This document shows, one piece after another, positions 23,351-33,434 of a DNA stretch of 51,808 nt. The stretch's first letter is position 1. Each line of letters opens with the position of its first letter. The stretch comes from Thermoleophilaceae bacterium (GTDB taxonomy: Bacteria > Actinomycetota > Thermoleophilia > Solirubrobacterales > Thermoleophilaceae): contig JBBDYQ010000023.1 of NCBI GenBank assembly GCA_040901445.1, forward strand, positions 8,605-60,412. The letters are read 5' to 3'. Under the pieces are notes generated by a model. It worked only from the letters and a program-made list of their open reading frames with translations. It ran no database searches and was not told the origin of the DNA. Made by a program: the position numbers and the translations under genes.

Positions 23351-25785
23351 TGCCGCGCCCCGAGAAGAGGTGGGTCACGTTCGAGATCGACGGCCGCGAG
23401 GTGCGCGCGCCGGAGGGCTCGATGCTCGTGGACGCCGCCAAATACGGCGACGTCGAGATCCCGGTGTTCTGCTACGAGCCCAAGCTCGGCGCGCCGGTGG
23501 GCGCGTGCCGCATGTGCCTGGTCGAGGTGGAGGGCATCCCGAAGCTGCAGACCGGCTGCTCCACGCCTGTGAAGGACGGCATGGTGGTGTCCACGCTGTC
23601 GGACCAGGTGAAGACGGCGCAGGAGGCGGTGGTCGAGTTCCTGCTCGTGAACCACCCCCTCGACTGCCCGGTGTGCGACAAGGGCGGCGAGTGCCCGCTG
23701 CAGGACATCACCATGGGCTGGGGCCCGGGCCGCTCGCGCTTCATCGAGCCCAAGCGCCACTTCAAGAAGCCCGTCGAGCTGTCGCCGCTCGTGGCCATCG
23801 ACCGCGAGCGCTGCATCCTCTGCTACCGCTGCGTGCGCTTCTCGCAGGAGGTGTCCGAGGACTACCAGCTCGTCTTCCTCGAGCGCGGTGACCACACCTT
23901 CGTGGGCACCCACGACGGGCACCCCTACGTGGGCCCGTTCAGCGGCAACATCATCGAGCTCTGCCCGGTGGGCGCCCTCACCTCCAGTGCCTACCGCTTC
24001 CGCGCACGGCCGTGGGACGTGGAGGAGGCCGGCTCGATCTGCACGATGTGCCCGAGCCAGTGCAACGTGCAGTTCACGGTTCGCGACGACGCCCGCATCC
24101 TGCGCGTGATGGCGCGCGACAACGAGGACGTGGACGACGGCTGGCTCTGCGACCGCGGCCGCTTCGGCTACCAGGCAATCCACTCCGAGGAGCGCATCAC
24201 CCGGCCACTGCTCAACGAGGGCGGCTCGCTGCGGCCCGTGTCGTGGGAGAAGGCGCTGGAGGCGGCCGCCTCCGGGCTGAGGCGTGCGGGCGCCGGCACG
24301 GCCGCGCTCGCGGGCGGCGAGTCCACCAACGAGGAGGGCTTCCTGCTGCAGCGGCTGCTGCGCGACGCGCTGCACTCGCCGCACGTGGACTCGCGTGCCG
24401 GCGGCGCGCTTGACGCGCCGCACGCCCGCGCGCTCGCCGCTCCCGAGCTGTCGGTGCCGGTCTGGGACGTGGACAACGCGGGCGCGATCCTCGTGGTGGA
24501 CACCGAGCTGGTTGATGAGGCGCCGATCGTGGACCTGCGCGTGCGCAAGGCCGCGCGGCGCAGCCGCGCGAAGGTGGTGGTGGCCACCAGCCGCCCTGGG
24601 ACGCTCGACCCGAACGCCGACGCCGTGCTGCGCTTCTCACCCGGCGCGGTGGAGGCGGCGCTCGCCGCGCTGGCGGGCGGGGGCGAGGACGAGGACCTGG
24701 CCCGCCGCGCGGGCGCCGACGCCGGAGCGATCCGCGAGGCGGCCGCCCTTCTGCGCGACGCCGGCCCAGTGGTGGTCATCTGGAGCGAGCGCATCTCCCA
24801 CGGCGAGCGCGGCAGCCAGGCGCTGGCCGCTCTGCTCTCGCTGGCGCGCGGGCTGGGCCTGGCGGGCACGCCCGGCGCCGGGCTGCTCGAGATCCCCGCG
24901 GGCACCAACGGCCGCGGCCTGCGCGAGGTGGGCTGCCTGCCCAGCCTCGGCCCGGGGCTGGCGGACGCGCCCGAGGCCGGGCGCTCGGCGCCGGACATCG
25001 CCCGGGGCCTGGCCGAGGGCGGGCTCAGCGCTCTCGTGCTCCTGCACGCGGACCCTCTGCGCACCCACCCCGACCGCGCCGGCTGGGAGCGCGCGCTCGA
25101 CAGCGCCGACACGGTGGTCTGCTTCTCGGACTTCCTGACGGAGTCGGCCCGCCGGGCCGACGTCGTCTTCCCCGCCGAGGCCTACGCCGAGAAGGAGGGC
25201 ACGGTCACGCATCCCGACGGCCGGCTGCAGCGGCTGCGCCAGGCCATCGGGCGTCCGGGTGAGGTGCGCGCGAGCCGGCAGGTGCTGGCGGACCTGTGCG
25301 ACCGCCTCGGCGCCGAGGCGGCGCCCGACGTCAGCGCTCAGATGTTCGAAGCGGTGCCGTTCTACGCCGGGCTCACGCTGGAGGAGATCGGCGGGCGGGG
25401 CGTGCGCTGGCAGGAGCGCGAGGCCGCCGCGCGGGTCCCCGCCGCCGAGCACGCGGACGAGGCGCTCGAGACTCCGCCCGAGCCGGCCGGCGGCCTGCGA
25501 CTGGGCACCCGGCGCTCGCTGTGGGCCGCGCGCGAGACCGAGCACTCCCCGGTGCTGCGCTTCCTCGCACCCGGCCAGCGCGCCGAGCTCGCGCCTGAGG
25601 ACGCCCGGCGGCTGGGCATCGCCGCGGGCGACCGCGTGCTGGTGTCGGTCAACGGGACGAGCGTGCAGGCCACCGCGGCGCTGCGGGCGGCCATGCCGGA
25701 GGGCACCGTCTTCCTGGTCGAGGGCACCGCGACCGACAACCCCAACGTCCTCACGCAGCGGTCGGTGGAGGTGCGCAGGGCGTGA
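23350..25785 (+). CDS. nuoG: NADH-quinone oxidoreductase subunit G
   Basis: The 811-residue protein has an N-terminal [2Fe-2S] domain (CYEPKLGAPVGACRMC), the His/Cys and Cys clusters (HPLDCPVCDKGGECPLQ; CILCYRCVRF, with a later ELCPVG) and the additional N7-type motif CTMCPSQCNV. A molybdopterin-oxidoreductase-like domain and a C-terminal dinucleotide-binding-like domain follow. It holds the Fe-S wire of the NADH module. The start is GTG at 23350, sharing one base with the nuoF stop. The C-terminal part is highly Ala-rich and less conserved, as usual for actinobacterial NuoG. Confidence 0.95.
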   Translation: MPRPEKRWVTFEIDGREVRAPEGSMLVDAAKYGDVEIPVFCYEPKLGAPVGACRMCLVEVEGIPKLQTGCSTPVKDGMVVSTLSDQVKTAQEAVVEFLLVNHPLDCPVCDKGGECPLQDITMGWGPGRSRFIEPKRHFKKPVELSPLVAIDRERCILCYRCVRFSQEVSEDYQLVFLERGDHTFVGTHDGHPYVGPFSGNIIELCPVGALTSSAYRFRARPWDVEEAGSICTMCPSQCNVQFTVRDDARILRVMARDNEDVDDGWLCDRGRFGYQAIHSEERITRPLLNEGGSLRPVSWEKALEAAASGLRRAGAGTAALAGGESTNEEGFLLQRLLRDALHSPHVDSRAGGALDAPHARALAAPELSVPVWDVDNAGAILVVDTELVDEAPIVDLRVRKAARRSRAKVVVATSRPGTLDPNADAVLRFSPGAVEAALAALAGGGEDEDLARRAGADAGAIREAAALLRDAGPVVVIWSERISHGERGSQALAALLSLARGLGLAGTPGAGLLEIPAGTNGRGLREVGCLPSLGPGLADAPEAGRSAPDIARGLAEGGLSALVLLHADPLRTHPDRAGWERALDSADTVVCFSDFLTESARRADVVFPAEAYAEKEGTVTHPDGRLQRLRQAIGRPGEVRASRQVLADLCDRLGAEAAPDVSAQMFEAVPFYAGLTLEEIGGRGVRWQEREAAARVPAAEHADEALETPPEPAGGLRLGTRRSLWAARETEHSPVLRFLAPGQRAELAPEDARRLGIAAGDRVLVSVNGTSVQATAALRAAMPEGTVFLVEGTATDNPNVLTQRSVEVRRA

Positions 25786-26801
25786 CGTTCGCGGCGCTCC
25801 CCCTCGCTGAGGTCGGCTTCGCCGAGGACACCTGGATCCAGATCGTGAAGTCGCTCGTGATCTTCGCGTTCGTGCTCCAGGTCGTCCCGCTCATCCTGCT
25901 GCTCGAGCGCAAGCTGCTCGGCCGCTTCCAGTCGCGCTACGGCCCCAACCGCGTGGGCCCCTACGGCCTGCTGCAGCCGCTGGCCGACGTGCTCAAGCTG
26001 CTGTCCAAGGAGCACTCGACGCCCAAGACCGCGGTGCCGTGGATGATGGCCGTGGCCCCGGTGATCTCGATCTTCACCGCGGTCGCCGTGCTCGCGATCA
26101 TCCCGTTCGGCGAGCGCGGCTTCTGGGGCGACTCGTTCGGCCTCTACGGCATCGACGTCTCGATCGGGATCCTCTACTTCTTCGCCTTCGGCTCCTTGGC
26201 CTCCTACGGGCTCATGCTCGGCGGCTGGTCGTCGGGCTCGAAGTACTCCTTCCTCGGGGCCATGCGCTCGGCGGCGCAGCTCATCTCCTACGAGGTGGCC
26301 ATCGGGCTGTCGCTGCTCGGCGTGGCCATGCAGGCCGGATCGCTCTCGCTCACCGAGATCGTGGCCGCGCAGGACCAGCTCTGGTTCGCGGTGCCGCAGT
26401 TCGCCGGCTTCATGATCTTCCTCGTGGCCGGCTTTGCCGAGACCGCGCGCGCCCCGTTCGACATGCCCGAGGCGGACGCCGAGATCGTCGCGGGCTACAA
26501 CACCGAGTACGGCGGGATGCGCTTCGGCTCGTTCTTCATGGCCGAGTACATCGAGATGCTGATCATCGCGGGCATCGCCACCGCCTGCTTCCTGGGCGGC
26601 TGGCACGGCCCCGGCCCCGACGCGCTCGGCCCGCTCTGGGTGCTCCTGAAGATGTTCGCCTTCGTCCTGCTCTTCATCTGGATCCGAGCCACCCTGCCGC
26701 GCCTGCGCTACGACCAGCTGATGTCGTTCGGATGGAAGGTGCTGCTGCCCCTGGCGACCCTCAACGTCCTCGTGACCGCGATCTTGGTGGTGACCACATA
26801 G
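25782..26801 (+). CDS. nuoH: NADH-quinone oxidoreductase subunit H
   Basis: The 339-residue protein has eight or more membrane helices. Hallmark motifs are ERKLLGRFQSRYGPNRVGPY, LADVLKLLSKE and the quinone-channel loop ETARAPFDMPEADAEIVAGY. It forms the quinone entry channel linking both arms. The GTG overlaps the nuoG stop as GTGA. Confidence 0.96.
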   Translation: MTFAALPLAEVGFAEDTWIQIVKSLVIFAFVLQVVPLILLLERKLLGRFQSRYGPNRVGPYGLLQPLADVLKLLSKEHSTPKTAVPWMMAVAPVISIFTAVAVLAIIPFGERGFWGDSFGLYGIDVSIGILYFFAFGSLASYGLMLGGWSSGSKYSFLGAMRSAAQLISYEVAIGLSLLGVAMQAGSLSLTEIVAAQDQLWFAVPQFAGFMIFLVAGFAETARAPFDMPEADAEIVAGYNTEYGGMRFGSFFMAEYIEMLIIAGIATACFLGGWHGPGPDALGPLWVLLKMFAFVLLFIWIRATLPRLRYDQLMSFGWKVLLPLATLNVLVTAILVVTT

Positions 26802-27344
26802 ATGACTGAACGCTGGCAACCGGCCGACGCCGACGTGGTGGAGGTCCAGCGCGGGCCCGAGCCCGGCGGCCTCGGCGGCGCCTACCGCACCTTCGGCATG
26901 ACCCTGCGCGGCCTGCGCACCACGCTCGGCCGCCTGGCGGAAGAGCCGGTGACCGTGGAGTACCCGGAGGAGAAGACGCCGGTGTACCCGCGCTTCCGCG
27001 GCCGCCACAAGCTCCAGCGCTTCGAGGACTCGGGGCTGGAGAAGTGCGTGGGCTGCTCGCTCTGCGTTGCGGCCTGCCCCGCCGACTGCATCCGCGTGGT
27101 GGCGGCCGAGAACACGCCGGACCACCAGGTCTCGGCCGGCGAGCGCTACGCCGCGGTCTACGAGATCAACATGACGCGCTGCATCTTCTGCGGCTACTGC
27201 GAGCTGGCGTGCCCGTTCGACGCGATCACGATGGGCAACGACTACGAGCTGGCCGACTACGAGCGCTCCGACCTCATCTTCACGAAGGAGATGCTCCTCG
27301 CCGACTCGATCGAGAAGACTCCGCTGCGGCGAGAGGGCGAGTAG
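26802..27344 (+). CDS. nuoI: NADH-quinone oxidoreductase subunit I
   Basis: The 180-residue protein binds two [4Fe-4S] clusters (N6a/b) in [15 protein letters not shown] and [15 protein letters not shown]. An N-terminal extension of about 45 residues ([20 protein letters not shown]) contains the usual amphipathic membrane-contact helix. ATG directly follows the nuoH stop with no gap. Confidence 0.96.
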   Translation: MTERWQPADADVVEVQRGPEPGGLGGAYRTFGMTLRGLRTTLGRLAEEPVTVEYPEEKTPVYPRFRGRHKLQRFEDSGLEKCVGCSLCVAACPADCIRVVAAENTPDHQVSAGERYAAVYEINMTRCIFCGYCELACPFDAITMGNDYELADYERSDLIFTKEMLLADSIEKTPLRREGE

Positions 27345-27353
27345 CGGCGACCC

Positions 27354-27884
27354 ATGTGGTTCGAGCAGGTCATGTTCTTCTTCGCCGCGCTGCTCGCCGT
27401 GGCGGGCGCGCTCGGCGTCGTGGTCCTGCGCAACCCCTTCTACTCGGTGCTCGCGCTCGTGGGGCACCTGTTCGCGCTGGCCATCCTCTTCCTGCTGCTG
27501 TCGGCGGAGTTCCTGGCCGCGGCGCAGGTGGTGGTGTACGCGGGAGCCGTGATGGTGCTGTACGTGTTCGTGGTGGCCTACGTCGGAGGCATCGAGGAGG
27601 CCGTGGCCGACGACAGCGCCCCGCGGCGGCTCGGGCCGCTGTTCGCCGCCGCGCTGTTCGTGGAGCTGTGCTTCGCGATCGTCGGCACCGGCCTCGGCGC
27701 CATCGACACTCGCGGCGCCGAGACCGGCGAGGGCTTCGGCTCTCCGGGCCAGATCGGCGAGCTGCTGCTGTCGAAGTTCCTCATCCCGTTCGAGGCGGCC
27801 TCGTTCCTTCTGCTGATCGCAGCGGTGGGCGCCGTGCTGCTGGCGCGGCGGCGGCGGGGACTCGAAGAGATGGGCGGCGCCTGA
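27354..27884 (+). CDS. nuoJ: NADH-quinone oxidoreductase subunit J
   Basis: The 176-residue protein has five hydrophobic helices, including the conserved LLSAEFLAAAQVVVYAGAVM segment with the pi-bulge helix. It is a membrane-arm proton-path subunit. It starts 9 bp after nuoI and overlaps nuoK by one base. Confidence 0.95.
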   Translation: MWFEQVMFFFAALLAVAGALGVVVLRNPFYSVLALVGHLFALAILFLLLSAEFLAAAQVVVYAGAVMVLYVFVVAYVGGIEEAVADDSAPRRLGPLFAAALFVELCFAIVGTGLGAIDTRGAETGEGFGSPGQIGELLLSKFLIPFEAASFLLLIAAVGAVLLARRRRGLEEMGGA

Positions 27885-28183
27885 TGGACCTCGTCTGGTT
27901 CGTCGTCCTCTCCGCCTTCATCTTCTGCATCGGCGCGGCCGGCGTGCTCACGCGGCGCAACCCGCTCGTGATCCTGCTCTGCCTCGAGCTGATGCTCAAC
28001 GCCGGCAACCTGGCGCTCGTTGCCTTCTCGAAGATGCACGGCGTGGGCGACGGCCAGGTGTTCGCCCTGATCGTGATGGTCGTGGCCGCGTGCGAGGTGG
28101 TCATCGGGCTCGGCCTGATCGTGGCCATGTACCGCCGCCGCCTGCCCATCGACGTCGACCAGATGAGCGAGCTGCGCGGATGA
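27884..28183 (+). CDS. nuoK: NADH-quinone oxidoreductase subunit K
   Basis: The 99-residue protein has three helices with the conserved membrane glutamates in ILLCLELMLNAGNLALVAF and VVAACEVVIGLGLIVAMYRR. It is an Mrp-like proton-path subunit. The ATG shares its A with the nuoJ stop (TGATG). Confidence 0.95.
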   Translation: MDLVWFVVLSAFIFCIGAAGVLTRRNPLVILLCLELMLNAGNLALVAFSKMHGVGDGQVFALIVMVVAACEVVIGLGLIVAMYRRRLPIDVDQMSELRG

Positions 28184-30192
28184 CCGCCGCCCAGACCTTC
28201 GGCTGGCTGATCCTGGCGTTCCCGCTGCTCGGGACGCTCGTGATCGCCTTCGGCTGGCGCGCGCTGCCCGGCCGCTCGGCGGGCTGGATCGGCACGGGCG
28301 CGATCGCGCTGGCGTTCCTCTCGGCGGTGGGCGCGCTTGTCTCGATCCAGGGGCTGGGCGAGGAGGAGCGGGCCGTGACCGCGAGCGCCTTCGCCTACGC
28401 GGAGACCGCCGGGTTCAGCGTGGACTTCGGGATCCTGGTGGACCCGCTGTCGGTGTTCATGTGCCTCGTGGTGGCAGGCGTCTCGTCGCTCATCCACCTC
28501 TACTCGGTGTCCTACCTCAGCTCCGACGAGGGCTACGCGCGCTACTTCGCCTACCTCAACTTCTTCGTGCTCTCGATGCTGCTGCTGGTGCTGGCGGGCA
28601 ACCTCGTGCTGCTCATCGTTGGCTGGGCGTTCGTGGGCGCGGCGTCGTACCTGCTGATCTCGTTCTGGTACCGGCGCCAGACCGCGGTGTACGCCGGCAT
28701 CAAGGCGTTCGTGATCAACGTGATCGGCGACGTGGGCCTGGTGGTGGCGGCGTTCCTGCTCTTCAACGAGACCGGCGCGCTGGACTACGCGGGCGTCTTC
28801 GAGGGCGCGCGCGAGGGCTTCTCCACCAACGACGGCACGCTGGTCGCAGCCTGCCTGCTGCTGCTCGTGGGCGCGTTCGCCAAGTCGGCTCAGCTGCCGC
28901 TGCACACCTGGCTGCCGGACGCCATGGAGGGCCCCACCCCGGTCTCGGCGCTCATCCACGCCGCCACCATGGTCACGGCGGGCGTGTACCTCATCGCGCG
29001 CACGCACCCGCTGTTCGAGCTGGCGCCGGCGGCCGCCGACGTGGCGGCCATCATCGGCCTGGCCACGGTGATCTTCGCCGCCACGGTGGCGCTCGTGGTC
29101 ACCGACCTCAAGCGGATCATCGCCTACTCCACGATCTCGCAGATCGGCTACATGATCCTGGGCGTCTCGATCTTCGCCTACGGCGCGGGGCTGTTCCACC
29201 TCATGACGCACGCATTCTTCAAGGCGCTGCTGTTCATGGGCGCGGGCTCGGTGATCGGCGCGATGGGCGGCGTCCAGTCGATCGATCGCATGGGCGGCTT
29301 CCGCAAGGCAATGCCGTTCACGTTCATCACGTTCACGATCGGCGCGCTCGCGCTCGCGGGCTTCCCGCTGATGTCCGGGTTCTTCTCGAAGGACGAGATC
29401 GTCGCCTTCACCTTCAACCGCGGCGGGCTCTACGTGCTCATGGGAATCGGCGCCTACCTCGCGGCGCTGCTCACCGCCTTCTACGCGTTCCGGATGGTGT
29501 TCCGCGTGTTCTGGGGCGAGCCGGTGCCCGAGGCGCGCGAGCTCGAACAGGGGCACCTGGCCCACCACGACCCGGCCAACCCGATGACGGGCGAGGCCGA
29601 GGACTCAGATGTCGGCTTCCCCGGCCCCGAGCACCACATCGCGGAGCGCGAGGCGCCGATGCGCGCGGCCATGGGCGCGCTCGCGGTGCTGTCGGTGCTG
29701 GGCGGCCTGGTGGCCATCCCGGGCGTCACCGACACGCTCGAGCACTTCCTCGAGCCTACGTTCGCCGAGTCGGCCGGCTTCCACGAGCATCCCTCCACCG
29801 GCGCCGAGGTGCTCGGCCTGGTGGTGGGAGGTCTCATCGCGATCGCCGGCATCGCGGGCGCCTGGGCCGTGTACCTGCGCAGGCCGGGGGTGTCGCTCGA
29901 GCTGCGCGACCGCTTCCGCGCCGTGCACGGCTTCCTCGAGCGCAAGTGGTGGTTCGACGAGCTCTACGACGCCGTGTTCGTCCGGCCCGCCGCCACGGCC
30001 GGCCGCATCGGCAACTCGGTCATCGAGAGCGCCCTCGTGCAGGGCGTGATAGTGGGCGGCGCCACCGGCGTGGTGCGCGCCGGCACCTCGTTCGCCCGCG
30101 CCATCCAGTCCGGCTACGTGCGCGCATACGCGCTGCTGCTGTTCATGGGGCTCTTCGCCCTGGCCCTCTACTTCCTGATCGTGAGCTCCTGA
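28180..30192 (+). CDS. nuoL: NADH-quinone oxidoreductase subunit L
   Basis: The 670-residue antiporter-like subunit has the conserved core LHTWLPDAMEGPTPVSALIH, then AATMVTAGVYLIAR, and the KRIIAYSTISQIGYM lysine helix. The C-terminus carries the long lateral helix and a final anchor helix (ALLLFMGLFALALYFLIVSS). It is a distal proton pump unit. The ATG overlaps the nuoK stop as ATGA; the longer in-frame frame from 28090 is rejected. Confidence 0.96.
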   Translation: MTAAQTFGWLILAFPLLGTLVIAFGWRALPGRSAGWIGTGAIALAFLSAVGALVSIQGLGEEERAVTASAFAYAETAGFSVDFGILVDPLSVFMCLVVAGVSSLIHLYSVSYLSSDEGYARYFAYLNFFVLSMLLLVLAGNLVLLIVGWAFVGAASYLLISFWYRRQTAVYAGIKAFVINVIGDVGLVVAAFLLFNETGALDYAGVFEGAREGFSTNDGTLVAACLLLLVGAFAKSAQLPLHTWLPDAMEGPTPVSALIHAATMVTAGVYLIARTHPLFELAPAAADVAAIIGLATVIFAATVALVVTDLKRIIAYSTISQIGYMILGVSIFAYGAGLFHLMTHAFFKALLFMGAGSVIGAMGGVQSIDRMGGFRKAMPFTFITFTIGALALAGFPLMSGFFSKDEIVAFTFNRGGLYVLMGIGAYLAALLTAFYAFRMVFRVFWGEPVPEARELEQGHLAHHDPANPMTGEAEDSDVGFPGPEHHIAEREAPMRAAMGALAVLSVLGGLVAIPGVTDTLEHFLEPTFAESAGFHEHPSTGAEVLGLVVGGLIAIAGIAGAWAVYLRRPGVSLELRDRFRAVHGFLERKWWFDELYDAVFVRPAATAGRIGNSVIESALVQGVIVGGATGVVRAGTSFARAIQSGYVRAYALLLFMGLFALALYFLIVSS

Positions 30193-31811
30193 TGCTCGAC
30201 ATCCCGCTCAGCGTCCCGCTGTTCCTGCCGTTCGCGGCGGGGCTCGCGGGCATGTTCGCGCCGAAGGTCGCGCGCTGGCTCGTGCTCGCGGCGTCGGCGG
30301 GAGTGCTCCTCTACTTCATCGCCATGCTCGCCGACTTCGACTCGGGCGGCGGCCTGCACTACGTGACCGACGAGACCTGGATCGAGGAGCTGGGCGTGCA
30401 CTACGCGCTCGGCGTCGACGGGCTCAACATCTTCCTCGTGGGGCTCACCGCGCTGCTGTGGACGGCGGCCGTGGGCTGGGCGGCCGCGCGGGAATGGGAC
30501 CGGCCGCAGCACTTCTTCTTCCACCTGGGACTGGCCGAGACGGCCGTGCTCGGCGCCTTCCTCGCCCAGGACCTCGCGCTGTTCGTCGTCTTCTTCGACC
30601 TGATGCTCGTGCCGTTCTACTTCCTGGTGGGCATCTGGGGCGAGGGCGACCGCGTGCGCGCCACCACCAAGCTCGTGATCTACACGCTCGCCGGGTCGCT
30701 CCTCATGCTGGCCGGCGCGGTGGCGCTGGGCGTGCTCTCCACACCGGAGGGCGGTGCGATCTCGTTCCTGTTCTCCGACCTCGAGCAGCGCACGACCGAG
30801 GCCGGCACCCAGTACTGGATCTTCGCGCTGTTCGCGCTCGCGTTCCTCGTCAAGGCTCCGGCGTTCCCGCTGCACGGCTGGATGCCCGACGCCTACCGGG
30901 CCACGCCGATCCCGGTTCTGGTGCTGCTGTCGGCCGTGCTGTCGAAGGTCGGCGTGTACGCGTTCCTCAAGATCGTGCTGCCGATCCTGCCGGAAGCCTC
31001 GCACCACTTCCAGGAGATCCTCATCGCCATCGCGGTGGTGTCCATCCTCTACGGCTCCGTGCTCGCGTTCTCGCAGGACGAGGCGCGCCTGGTGGTGGGC
31101 TACTCGTCGATCGCGCAGCTCGGCTTCATCGTGCTCGGGATCTTCTCGCTCGACCAGAAGGGCGCCCAGGGCGCGCTCATGCAGATGGTCAACCACGGGC
31201 TGGTGGCGGCGGCGCTGTTCTTCATCATCGCCGTGCTGGGGGCGCGAGCCGGCGGCTCGGAGTCGCTCGAGCGGATGGGCGGCATCGCGCTGCGGGCGCC
31301 TGTGCTGGCCGCGCTGTTCCTGGTCGTCTCCCTGGCCACGCTGGCCATGCCCGGCACGCCCAACTTCGTGGGCGAGATCCTGATCCTCTTCGGCGTCTTG
31401 GAGCAGAAGCTCGTGTGGGGCGTCGTGGCCAGCACGGGCGTGGTGCTGGCCGCCGTGTACATGATCCGGATGTTCCAGCGGGCCATGCACAACCGCGCCG
31501 GGCCGGCTGTCGAGTCGCGTGAGATCGGGCGGCTCGGGCTCGGCGTGCTCGCGCCGCTCACCGCGATCATCGTGGCGCTGGGCGTGTACCCCCAGCTCAT
31601 CCTCGAGCGCACCGAGCCGGCGACCGAGGCCAAGACCGCCGAGGCGCGCGCGCTCGCGGTGCCACCGCCGCCCGCCGCGGCCGAGGGCGCCGTGCCGCAG
31701 GGGCGTCCGTTCCTGCCGCCGGGCGCGGAGGGGCTGCCGCCCGGAGCCGTGCCGCCGCAGGGCCAGGTGCCTCAGGGGCAGGGGCCGCAGGGGCAGGTGC
31801 CTGTCCCGTGA
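30192..31811 (+). CDS. nuoM: NADH-quinone oxidoreductase subunit M with proline/glutamine-rich C-terminal tail
   Basis: The 539-residue antiporter-like subunit has the signature PLHGWMPDAYRATPIPVLVL and a conserved EARLVVGYSSIAQLGFIVLG helix. It is unusual in carrying about 50 extra residues (roughly 490-539) after the last helix, made of Pro, Gly, Gln and Ala with PQGQ-type repeats. Typical NuoM ends soon after the final helix. The tail is probably a disordered extramembrane extension. The ATG shares its A with the nuoL stop. Confidence 0.94.
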   Translation: MLDIPLSVPLFLPFAAGLAGMFAPKVARWLVLAASAGVLLYFIAMLADFDSGGGLHYVTDETWIEELGVHYALGVDGLNIFLVGLTALLWTAAVGWAAAREWDRPQHFFFHLGLAETAVLGAFLAQDLALFVVFFDLMLVPFYFLVGIWGEGDRVRATTKLVIYTLAGSLLMLAGAVALGVLSTPEGGAISFLFSDLEQRTTEAGTQYWIFALFALAFLVKAPAFPLHGWMPDAYRATPIPVLVLLSAVLSKVGVYAFLKIVLPILPEASHHFQEILIAIAVVSILYGSVLAFSQDEARLVVGYSSIAQLGFIVLGIFSLDQKGAQGALMQMVNHGLVAAALFFIIAVLGARAGGSESLERMGGIALRAPVLAALFLVVSLATLAMPGTPNFVGEILILFGVLEQKLVWGVVASTGVVLAAVYMIRMFQRAMHNRAGPAVESREIGRLGLGVLAPLTAIIVALGVYPQLILERTEPATEAKTAEARALAVPPPPAAAEGAVPQGRPFLPPGAEGLPPGAVPPQGQVPQGQGPQGQVPVP

Positions 31812-33349
31812 GCCTGCTCGCCCAGATCCAGGCGCCGGAGATCGACTACCAGGGCATCTCGCCGCTGTTCGCGCTCGTGGGCGGCACGGTGGTCGTGCTG
31901 ATGGTGGGCCTGCTGCGCCCGGCCGCCGTGCAGCGCGTCGTGGTCCCCGCGCTCACCATCGTCACGCTCGCCGCCGCCGCCGGGCTCACGATCTGGAACT
32001 GGCAGCCCGGCGACGTCGAGCCGATCATCGAGAACGCGCTGGCCGTGGACGCGCTGGCGCTCGGGCTCGCCATGCTGTTCTACGTCTCGGGGCTCGCGGC
32101 GGTGGTGCTGTCGGTGCGCTCCGACGCTGTGCGCGAAGCCGGCGCGGGCGAGTACCACGCGCTGCTGCTGGGATCGATCACCGGCATGGTCGTGCTCGCA
32201 TCCGCCGAGAACCTGATCACGCTCTTCATCGGGATCGAGCTGCTGTCGATTCCGCTGTACGTGCTCTGCGCGGCGCGGGTGCGCTCCGCTCCCTCGCTCG
32301 AGGCGGGGCTGAAGTACCTCATCGTGGGATCGGTCGGCTCGGCCACGCTGCTCTACGGGCTCGCGCTGATCTTCGGCGCCACCGGCGCCACGGACTTCGA
32401 TGCGATCGCGGCGGCCATCGGCGCGTCCGACGGCGTCTCGGTCACCGACCCGCTGCTGCTCACCGGCATCGCGCTCTCGCTCACCGGGCTCGCCTTCAAG
32501 GCGTCGGTCGCGCCGTTCCACCAGTGGACGCCCGACGTCTACCAGGGCGCCCCCACCCCCATCACCGCGTTCATGGCGGTCGCCACCAAGGCGGCCGCGT
32601 TCGCCATCTTCCTGCGGCTGCTCGACCACGCGCTGGTGACCTCGCAGGTCGAGTGGGGCCCGGCGCTGTTCGCCCTCGCCTGCGTGACGATCGTGATCGG
32701 CAACGTGGGCGCCATCGCCCAGAGCTCGCTCAAGCGCATGCTCGCGTGGTCCGGCGTGGCGCAGGCGGGATACCTGCTCGCGGGCGTGGTGGTGGGCACG
32801 CGCCTGGGCCTGCAGGCCACCGCCTTCTACCTCGCCGTCTACCTGCTGATGAACATCGCGGCGTTCGCGGTGGTCATCGCGCGGGAGCGCGTGTCCGAGC
32901 ACGGCGACGACATCCGCTCCCTCGACGGCCTGGGCCGCGCCGCGCCGCTGCTGGCCTGGCCGATGACCATCGCCATGCTGGCCCTGGCCGGCATCCCGGG
33001 CACGGCAGGCTTCATCGGCAAGTTCTATCTGATCGACGCCTCCGTGGCGGGCGAGTACGAATGGATGGGCATCGCCATCGTCGTGGGCTCGATGATCTCC
33101 CTCGTCTACTACCTGCGGGTACTCGCCGTGATGTGGATGGGGCCCTTCGAGATCGAGCTTCCCGGGCCGCTGCGCCGCCGCGTCAAGCCCGTGGGCGGCT
33201 GGTCGCCCGAGGCGGATCCGCGGGCGCAGCCGGAGGTCGTGGCGGTGGCCGTGATCGCCGCCGCGGCCACGATCTTCCTCGGGATCTGGCCGGACCCGCT
33301 GTTCGACCTCGCCCGCGACGTGGGCACGTCGCTGTCGAGCCTGCGCTGA
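31808..33349 (+). CDS. nuoN: NADH-quinone oxidoreductase subunit N
   Basis: The 513-residue antiporter-like subunit has the signature PFHQWTPDVYQGAPTPITAF and the lysine helix SLKRMLAWSGVAQAGYLLAG. It closes the canonical A-N operon. The GTG overlaps the nuoM stop as GTGA. An 85-bp gap without an obvious terminator separates it from the next gene. Confidence 0.95.
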   Translation: MSLLAQIQAPEIDYQGISPLFALVGGTVVVLMVGLLRPAAVQRVVVPALTIVTLAAAAGLTIWNWQPGDVEPIIENALAVDALALGLAMLFYVSGLAAVVLSVRSDAVREAGAGEYHALLLGSITGMVVLASAENLITLFIGIELLSIPLYVLCAARVRSAPSLEAGLKYLIVGSVGSATLLYGLALIFGATGATDFDAIAAAIGASDGVSVTDPLLLTGIALSLTGLAFKASVAPFHQWTPDVYQGAPTPITAFMAVATKAAAFAIFLRLLDHALVTSQVEWGPALFALACVTIVIGNVGAIAQSSLKRMLAWSGVAQAGYLLAGVVVGTRLGLQATAFYLAVYLLMNIAAFAVVIARERVSEHGDDIRSLDGLGRAAPLLAWPMTIAMLALAGIPGTAGFIGKFYLIDASVAGEYEWMGIAIVVGSMISLVYYLRVLAVMWMGPFEIELPGPLRRRVKPVGGWSPEADPRAQPEVVAVAVIAAAATIFLGIWPDPLFDLARDVGTSLSSLR

Positions 33350-33434
33350 CGCAGGGCGGAGATGCCGAAGCGCTGATCTGCCGAGCTTGCCGTGTAGCTC
33401 CGACGGGTGTACGGTCGATGGCGAAGGGCTCGCC

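Noticed and set aside
27781-29568. 595-residue minus-strand ORF opposite nuoK/nuoL
   Set aside because: It is antisense to conserved complex I genes. The His/Arg/Glu-rich composition is typical of shadow frames in GC-rich DNA.
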